NCBI GenBank assembly: GCA_020809705.1
Contig: CP085835.1
Coordinates: forward strand, 3,906,001-3,970,000
Direction of reading: 5' to 3'
From: Calonectria ilicicola
Taxonomy: Eukaryota; Ascomycota; Sordariomycetes; Hypocreales; Nectriaceae
Length of the DNA: 64,000 nucleotides
The notes under the pieces: model-generated
Database searches by the model: none
Seen by the model: the letters and a program-made list of their open reading frames with translations, nothing else
What the model was told of the DNA's origin: nothing
Shown: piece by piece, positions 57,981-64,000 of the stretch
Layout: each line of letters starts with the position of its first letter
Numbering within the stretch: the first letter of the stretch is position 1
Program-made: the position numbers and the translations under genes

Positions 57981-58192
57981 TGTGAAGGGCTGGTCCTGGG
58001 TTTATTCAACCTAAAGGGTGCTCTGTATTGGTCTATCTAAAGCTAAGGAGGAAGAAGAAAAAGACAATTAGAAGAATATATTCTTCTAATTATATATACC
58101 TTAATATATCCTTACTACTAATATAGTTATAAAGCTTAATCTAGATAGATATAGTATAGCTATAATTCTTTACCAGGCTTTAGTTTATAATA
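57981..58192 (-). repeat. Left LTR of E2, 212 bp
   Basis: Begins TGTGAAGGGCTGGTCCTGGG, the best-preserved version of the family end. Contains a perfect 26-bp palindrome at 58066-58091 (two 13-base arms, AATTAGAAGAATA and its complement). Confidence 0.88.
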
Positions 58193-60559
58193 TTACCCTC
58201 TCTCTCTTTTAAATAATAACTTTATTACTTTGGTACTATATATTTGCTTATTAGGCTATTTAATTCTATAATTAATTTATAAATAACTTTATATATATTT
58301 AAGGCTTCTAGCTCTATTAAGAACTCTATTAATTACCAAATAGGTTCTTTATAACTATACTATTAAATAAAAGCTTCTTAGATCTTATCTTATCCTTGTT
58401 GCTTCTATCTAGTATATAGGATTTTTTAATTATTTATTTATCTTTGCTATTTACCTAAATTAGTAAGGGCTAGAAGTTATTTTATTATTATTCTAGTAAG
58501 AGATCTTACTATACTCTTCTTAAAAGGTTAATATAGAATTATAAATATATTGCTCTAAGTATATTAACCTTTACTATATATATATCTATTACCTTTATTA
58601 TAGTATATTATTAATATAACTAATTTAACTTCTTATAAGGTCTAGGGGACTTATAATTAGTCAGATTAATCTAGACCTTATCTCCAACCTTAAATCTCTC
58701 CGCTGGCATCTACTTCTTATTTATTACCTATTTATAGCATTATTATATTACAATTATTATAGCCTATACAAATTCTATAGCATCTTAAATCTTCTATAGT
58801 AAGTTCTTAGCCTAGGCCTTATTACTACTTAATAATAATTTCACAATAATCTTCTAGACCTTAAAGAGCTTTATATAGTACTTATACTTTAAAAAAAAGG
58901 ATTTATTTTTATAATTAAGTTCTTATAATTATTTAATACTAATTATACTACTAGAAGATAATAATCTTAATCCTTTTATAAATAATAAATATATACTTAT
59001 AGGTATACTTAGATTTCCTAATTTATCCATTCTAGCCCCCTATCAGTCTACAGGTAGTATACCATATTAAGCTATTATATAATATTAATTAGCTTATAGA
59101 AGGCTTGCTAGAACCTATTAATCTAATTGCTCCCTTAATTATTAATAATAAATTAGGGTATTCTATATAATCTATAATAGTAATTAAGGAATTATTTTAT
59201 ATAAACTTTTACTTTTATTATAAGTATAATCTTAAATATAATAGCTTATATAAGTTAATTAATTATTACCTATAAATATTAAGACTTATTCTTATCTATT
59301 AAAGAAAGATTTATTATAAAATCTATAGTTAGATTATTCTATAGCCATTCTAGAACTAGTAAAAGCTTTAATAGCCCTCTCTTTAACTACCACTAGATAT
59401 AACTTCTTCTACAGACTTAATAATTAATAATAAACTAGTAGATTAATTATAATAGTTTTAGCTAAAAGAATCATCTTAATATTAAGACTATTATACTATT
59501 ATAGCCTAAATAACCTCTAATAGTAGTATTATACTCTATTTATATAATATAAATATATAATACCTTTATATTAATCTTACTATTAAATATCTATAATTAA
59601 TCTTAAAAGATCAACTAATCTTTAATATTTAAAGCATATTCTAAAATCTAAATCTTTAAATTTAATTTAAATAGTAGATTTTGCTTTTATTATTATATTA
59701 TAGTATATATACTTGTATAAGTCTTATTTATAATAATAGTTTAATCTTATAAATCCTATAACTCTAAATAATTAAAGAAAACTACTATTTATAATATCTC
59801 TACCTAGACTACCTAAAGAATAATTTGCTTTGGTATAATTACTCTATCCTATGGAATAGCTAGTTAAGAGATTAATTGTAGGTAATAGTCTTACTCCCTA
59901 AGATCTTTAACCCCTTTGGGTATATCTTACTCTCTGTAGTTTAGTATATTTAATACTACTATCTTACTATTAGATTAATATTTAAGTTAGAAATTATATT
60001 CTAATAGTTATTCTATTTAATAATTTTATTGTTTTATAAGATATTAATATTTTATAAAGTATATTAGATTCTTATAATTTATAATAATAATAAATAGGCT
60101 ATAGTTATATAGTTTTACTTTTTAAGTATTTAAATAATATATAATTGTTAGTATCTTTTTATTATAGATTAGATAGTTATATTCTACTGGGCTTAGCTAT
60201 TATAAGTAAAAGACAATTGGCTGATAGTGGCCTTACTTATCTTCTTAAACTAGAACTTCTTTTAGTATATTATTTAAGTAATTAACCTTAAGAAATATTA
60301 ATTTATCTAGATCTTATTATTATAATATAGGAGCTTTATAAAATCTATACTTAAGTTCTTAGAAAGCTACTTTTTTATTAGATTTTTATTTAAAGGTAAT
60401 CTCTTTTTAAGTTAATATTATTAAAGGGATTAATATTTTTATAAAGTCTAATATAAAAATCTAATAGTAATTTACAAAGCCTAGAAAATTCTATACACCT
60501 TTTATTATTTAAGGTACTTTTTATTTATAAATTACTTATTACTTTTCTAAATTATAAAA

Positions 60560-61150
60560 TACTCTTTTCCTAGCTTATATAATAAATCCTAGGTATTTTA
60601 TCTCTTAGATTATAAACTTATACTTCTTTAAATCTAGATATAGTCTAGTAGTAATCAAGGTATAGAGTACCTTCTATACTTTTACTAGATAATCCTTCTT
60701 TAAGCCGCTAGAATAGATTAATATATTATTTAAATAGGCTATAGTAAAGTTATCTAGAAAGTCTTATAATATCTTATTTATATATCTTTAGAATATAATA
60801 AGTATACCACTTAGACCAAATAGGCATACTAGCCACTTGTATAACCTAAATTAGGTCTAGAAGATAGTCTTAGCCTTATACCCTTTAGTTATTCGGACCT
60901 TATAGAAGGCAGCAACCACATCTAGCTTAATAAACCACTTAATCTTAGATAGGTTCTATAATATTTCTATAATTAAAGGAAGAGAATATTAATTTTATTA
61001 TATAATAGTATTAAGTATATAGTAATTGTAATAAAAGTATAATCCTCCTTTAGGCTTTCTAATAAATAATACTAGGGTGCTAGTAGTTAAGCTATTAGCT
61101 TAGATAAATTCTTTATTTAATAGATTTTTAAAAGTCTTTTTAAAAATTAG
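60560..61150 (-). pseudogene. E2 reverse-transcriptase relic
   Basis: On the minus strand the segment reads VLFIRKPKGGLYFYYNYYIL, then KWFIKLDVVAAFYKVRI, then FRLYKWLVCLFGLSGILIIF and YLNNILIYSSG, with stop codons between. These are the core reverse-transcriptase motifs of Ty3/Gypsy pol (the catalytic YLDD is now YLNN). The homologous T1 piece starts at 63350. Confidence 0.8.
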
Positions 61151-63135
61151 TAATTCCTTTCTAGATATATTATATAGAGATCTCTAAAAGAGTAATAGTT
61201 TATCCCCAAACTTGTTTTACTATAGGTTAATTTTATAATTAATGCCTAGTTAGTGTGATAGTAGTTTAATTACTTTTATTATTAAGAATAATTTTCTAAA
61301 TTTATTAAGTAATATAGCTAGAATCTATTTCTTTAGGTCTTCCTTAATCTTCTATTAAAGGGCTTCTTTAATATCTTTTAAACTAATAGATTATATTAAT
61401 AATGCTACTAGACTATATATTCTATATAAGTGGTAATATTTAGCTATAAAGGTTATAGCTATAATACAATGAGCTGCTTATATTTAATAAACCTTTAGGG
61501 TTTCTTCTTTACTAGTAAGCCATAGCTTGATTCTAGCTACTTTATAGGTAATATACTCCTTTACTATATCATAAATAATCTTATTTACCTTTAACTAAAG
61601 CTTATCTAGGAATAAATCCTCTTTTAGGCCTTTTATAGTATAGGTATATAGTCTCTATTTATAACCTTCTATCTTAAGGGTTAATACTATAACCCTAAAG
61701 GTATAAATCCTTTCTTTAAACTTAATAAAGCTATTAAGCTATTATAGCTTCTTCTTAATATATAGAAGAGCTAGCTGGTTAGCTAGATCTTTACTTATAA
61801 GGGTAAAAGTATTATAGTCTATATTAATAAAGGCTTAAATAGATTAATTATTAACTCTTGCTTTAATTAGAGCTAATCTACTAGTTATTATAGGCTTTTG
61901 CTTTACCTACTCTTGGAGATCTTCTTTAAATAGCTCTAATACTTGATTTTATATTAAAGCTTCTTATTTTCTAAGTCTTTACTTTTATTAATAGATAAAT
62001 CTAACTTTATAAAATTAGTACTACTAGCCTACTTAGTTTTCTTTATTTAAGATTATTAGATTATTAATTAATAAATTAAATAAAAGGCCTTTAAATAATT
62101 AAAACTTCTATAACTAAAGTAATATTATATATTCTAATCTTGATTATTAGTAGATTACTTATAAAAGGTTAGTTTTTTAGTAATTACCTTATCTATTATT
62201 AATATATTACCTTTATAATCCTTAATCACTTTAAAGATCTAAGAAATATAATCTTATCTTTAGCTAATAGTAGATTCCTTTTTCTTTAGCTTCTTAAGTT
62301 TCTCTAGCTTCTAAGCTATATTCTATACTTAAGCTAGCTAGCCTATATAATCATATAATAGATCTACTATAACCAAGTTATACTATAATTATAAGTTTAA
62401 TATACCTTTTAAAAAGATAATCTTAGCTTAATTAATCTATTAGAAGTCTCCTATATCTACTATAACCTACTTAAACTTAAGTAGAAAGCTTATAAGAGAA
62501 ATATTCTTATCTTATTAAAGGGTTTATAAGGATATTATTATATATACCTATAAATTAATATTTTTATATATATAATCTAAGTAATATATAAAGTCTATAA
62601 GATTATAATAATCTCTAGATCCTCTAGTAGTATAGAAGGTAGCTATTATCTTCTAAGATTTTATTATTAAATATAAGTTAATTAAGTATTAAAGCTTTTA
62701 ATTTAATATATAAAGGTAAATATCTAGCTCTAACTTATCTTTTATCTACTATAATTATATTAAATACTTATAACAATCACCTAAAAACTTTAATAGATTT
62801 AAAAGTAGCTTCTACTTTAAAAAAAACTATTAAAAGATATTAATATCTAGCCTAATTAAACCTAATAACTCTACCTTAATTAAGGCCCTTAGGCTCTTTT
62901 TAAGGCATTTTTATAATAATATTAATCTCTTTATTATACTACCTTATTAAACTTTTAACTATATAATCTATTTCTAAATTAAGGCTAAAGCCATACTTAA
63001 TCTTTACTATATAAACTACACTAACTATTATTAGATTACTTTATCTAGTAATAAGCTATTAAATTCTTAATCTATTATTATACTTATAAATATCTTAACT
63101 AATAATTTATATTAAAGTTAATTAAGCTTTAAATA

Positions 63136-63347
63136 TATAAAAAGCTAATTCTAGATTTATTCAATCTAAAGAGTGCTCTATATTAGTTTATCTAAAGCTA
63201 AGGAGGAAGAAGAAGAAGATAATCAGAAGAATGTATTCTTCTGATTATATATGCCTTAGTGTGCCCTTGCTACTAATATAGTCATGAAGCTTAATCTAGG
63301 TGGATACGGCATAGCCGTAATCCTCTGCCAGGCTTCAGCCTGTGATA
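63136..63347 (-). repeat. Right LTR of E2, 212 bp
   Basis: Inner start is AT-converted (TATAAAAAGCTAATTCTAG), outer end keeps G and C (CCAGGCTTCAGCCTGTGATA). It contains an inverted repeat with 14-base arms at 63219-63232 and 63235-63248. Confidence 0.88.
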
Positions 63348-64000
63348 GTCTAGAAAGTAATCTTAGCCTCATGCCCTTTAGCTATTTAGACCTTATAAAA
63401 GGCAGTAACTACATCTAGCTTAATAAACCACTTAGCCTTGGATAGGTTCTGTAATATCTCTATAATTAAGGGAAGAGGATATTGGTCCTACTATATAATA
63501 GTATTAAGTATATAGTAATTGTAATAAAAGTATAGTTCTTCTCTAGGCTTTTTAATAAATAATACTAAGGTATTAGTAATTAAGCTATTAGCTTAAATAA
63601 ATCCTTTATTTAATAAATCTTTAAAAGTCTTTTTAAAAATTAATAATTCCTTTTTAAATATATTATATAGAGGTTTTTAAGGGAGTAATAGTTTATTTTT
63701 AAATTTATTTTATTATAAATTAATCTTATAATTAATATTTAATTAATATAATAATAATTTAATTATTTTTATTATTAAAAATAGTTCTTTAAATTTATTA
63801 AATAATATAATTAGAACCTATTCCTTTAGGTTTTTCTTAACTTTCTATTAAAAGGCTTTTTTAATATCTTTTAAACTAATAGATCCTATTAATAATACTA
63901 CTAGACTATATATTCTATATAAGTAATAATATTTAGTTATAAAGATTATAGCTATAATACAATAAGGTGCCTATATCTAATAGACTTCTAGGGTTTCTTT
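63348..64000 (-). pseudogene. T1 reverse-transcriptase piece after E2, to window end
   Basis: Collinear with E2 60850 to about 61500 and in the same minus orientation. The first about 150 bp are relatively G/C-rich next to the insertion point, then A/T content rises. It is the N-terminal half of the T1 reverse transcriptase, with stops. Confidence 0.75.

Larger units (their letters stand above)
57981..63347 (-). mobile_element. E2: full-length Ty3/Gypsy retrotransposon relic, same family as T1, inserted in T1
   Basis: E2 has 212-bp LTRs (57981-58192 and 63136-63347) and GTCTA duplications at 57976-57980 and 63348-63352. A polypyrimidine stretch after the left LTR (CCCTCTCTCTCTTTT) is the polypurine tract of a minus-strand element. 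Minus-strand blocks are the integrase C-terminal region NLTNYKSPRPYKKLN (about 58640-58700), the integrase core TDRGLEWIN near 59000-59150, RT thumb KKYKFII and KYLGFIIYAGK near 60560-60640, and reverse transcriptase at 60640-61150 (YLNNILIYSSG, KWFIKLDVVAAFYKVRI). It is less decayed than T1, but is still full of stops. Confidence 0.9.
40837..64000 (-). mobile_element. Host LTR retrotransposon T1 (Ty3/Gypsy), interrupted three times and cut by window end
   Basis: T1 starts with an LTR at 40837-41048. Its sequence then continues in four pieces, 41049-41159, 48512-48922, 55825-57980 and 63348-64000, with E3, E1 and E2 in between. Joined, these pieces follow the same order as the interior of E2 (58193 to about 61500), so T1 and E2 are one family. 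T1 reads on the minus strand: the piece at 63350-63650 matches the reverse-transcriptase part that E2 has at about 60850-61150, and the piece near 56150-56400 matches integrase. By comparison with E2, about 1.85 kb and the right LTR lie beyond the window. All frames are full of stops. Confidence 0.85.

Noticed and set aside
40500..64000. CRISPR array or mitochondrial DNA in the AT-rich block
   Set aside because: There are no regularly spaced direct repeats, and the AT-rich sequence carries LTR retrotransposon pol relics with target duplications, not mitochondrial genes.

Overview
The window looks like nuclear DNA of a filamentous ascomycete (Pezizomycotina, probably Sordariomycetes; I cannot name the genus). 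The signs are short 40-100 nt introns with GTANGT-type donors, CTAAC branch sites and YAG acceptors; typical fungal accessory families (HET, DUF6604, DMATS prenyltransferase, M43 protease, fungal APH-like kinase, MFS and APC transporters); and an extremely AT-rich block of retrotransposon relics with C-to-T and G-to-A decay, as expected from repeat-induced point mutation (RIP).

Layout. From 1 to about 40.49 kb the DNA has normal composition and widely spaced genes: the start of an unknown gene (1-171, minus); a divergent pair of unknown genes (1744-3094 minus, 3526-4527 plus); a secreted M43-type metalloprotease (6046-7018 minus); a large membrane protein (8057-9877 minus); a secreted lactonohydrolase-like beta-propeller (10563-12064 minus); an MFS hexose transporter (13402-15109 plus); two unknown membrane proteins (17563-19014 and 20911-23097 plus); a broken HET-domain gene (24321-25586 plus); an amino-acid/GABA-type permease with seven exons (25848-27803 minus); a DMATS-family aromatic prenyltransferase (28963-30294 minus); an AN1-finger plus APH-like kinase gene with one in-frame stop (31525-32953 plus); a TDT malate/sulfite-type transporter (34074-35483 minus); and a DUF6604 gene with one in-frame stop (37391-39853 minus). 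I resolved the introns by hand and the reading frames close without leftover phase.

From about 40.49 kb to the end lies a nest of Ty3/Gypsy LTR retrotransposons. A host element (T1, minus strand, left LTR 40837-41048, running off the window) has been interrupted three times: by E3 (41160-48511, minus; 174-bp LTRs; target duplication TAAAG), by E1 (48923-55824, plus; 400-bp LTRs; AATAT) and by E2 (57981-63347, minus; 212-bp LTRs; GTCTA). E2 belongs to the same family as T1, so it shows the unoccupied E3 and E1 target sites. All pol genes are littered with stops. In all three inserted elements the outer edges of the two LTRs are less mutated than the inner copies of the same bases.

No gene cluster is proven. 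The DMATS enzyme sits next to an amino-acid permease, which could suggest a small prenylated-amino-acid or indole locus. Four in-frame TAG codons occur in three accessory genes (HET, APH-like, DUF6604). TAG is also the normal terminal stop of several intact genes here, so pseudogenisation, perhaps by RIP-like mutation, is the simplest reading.
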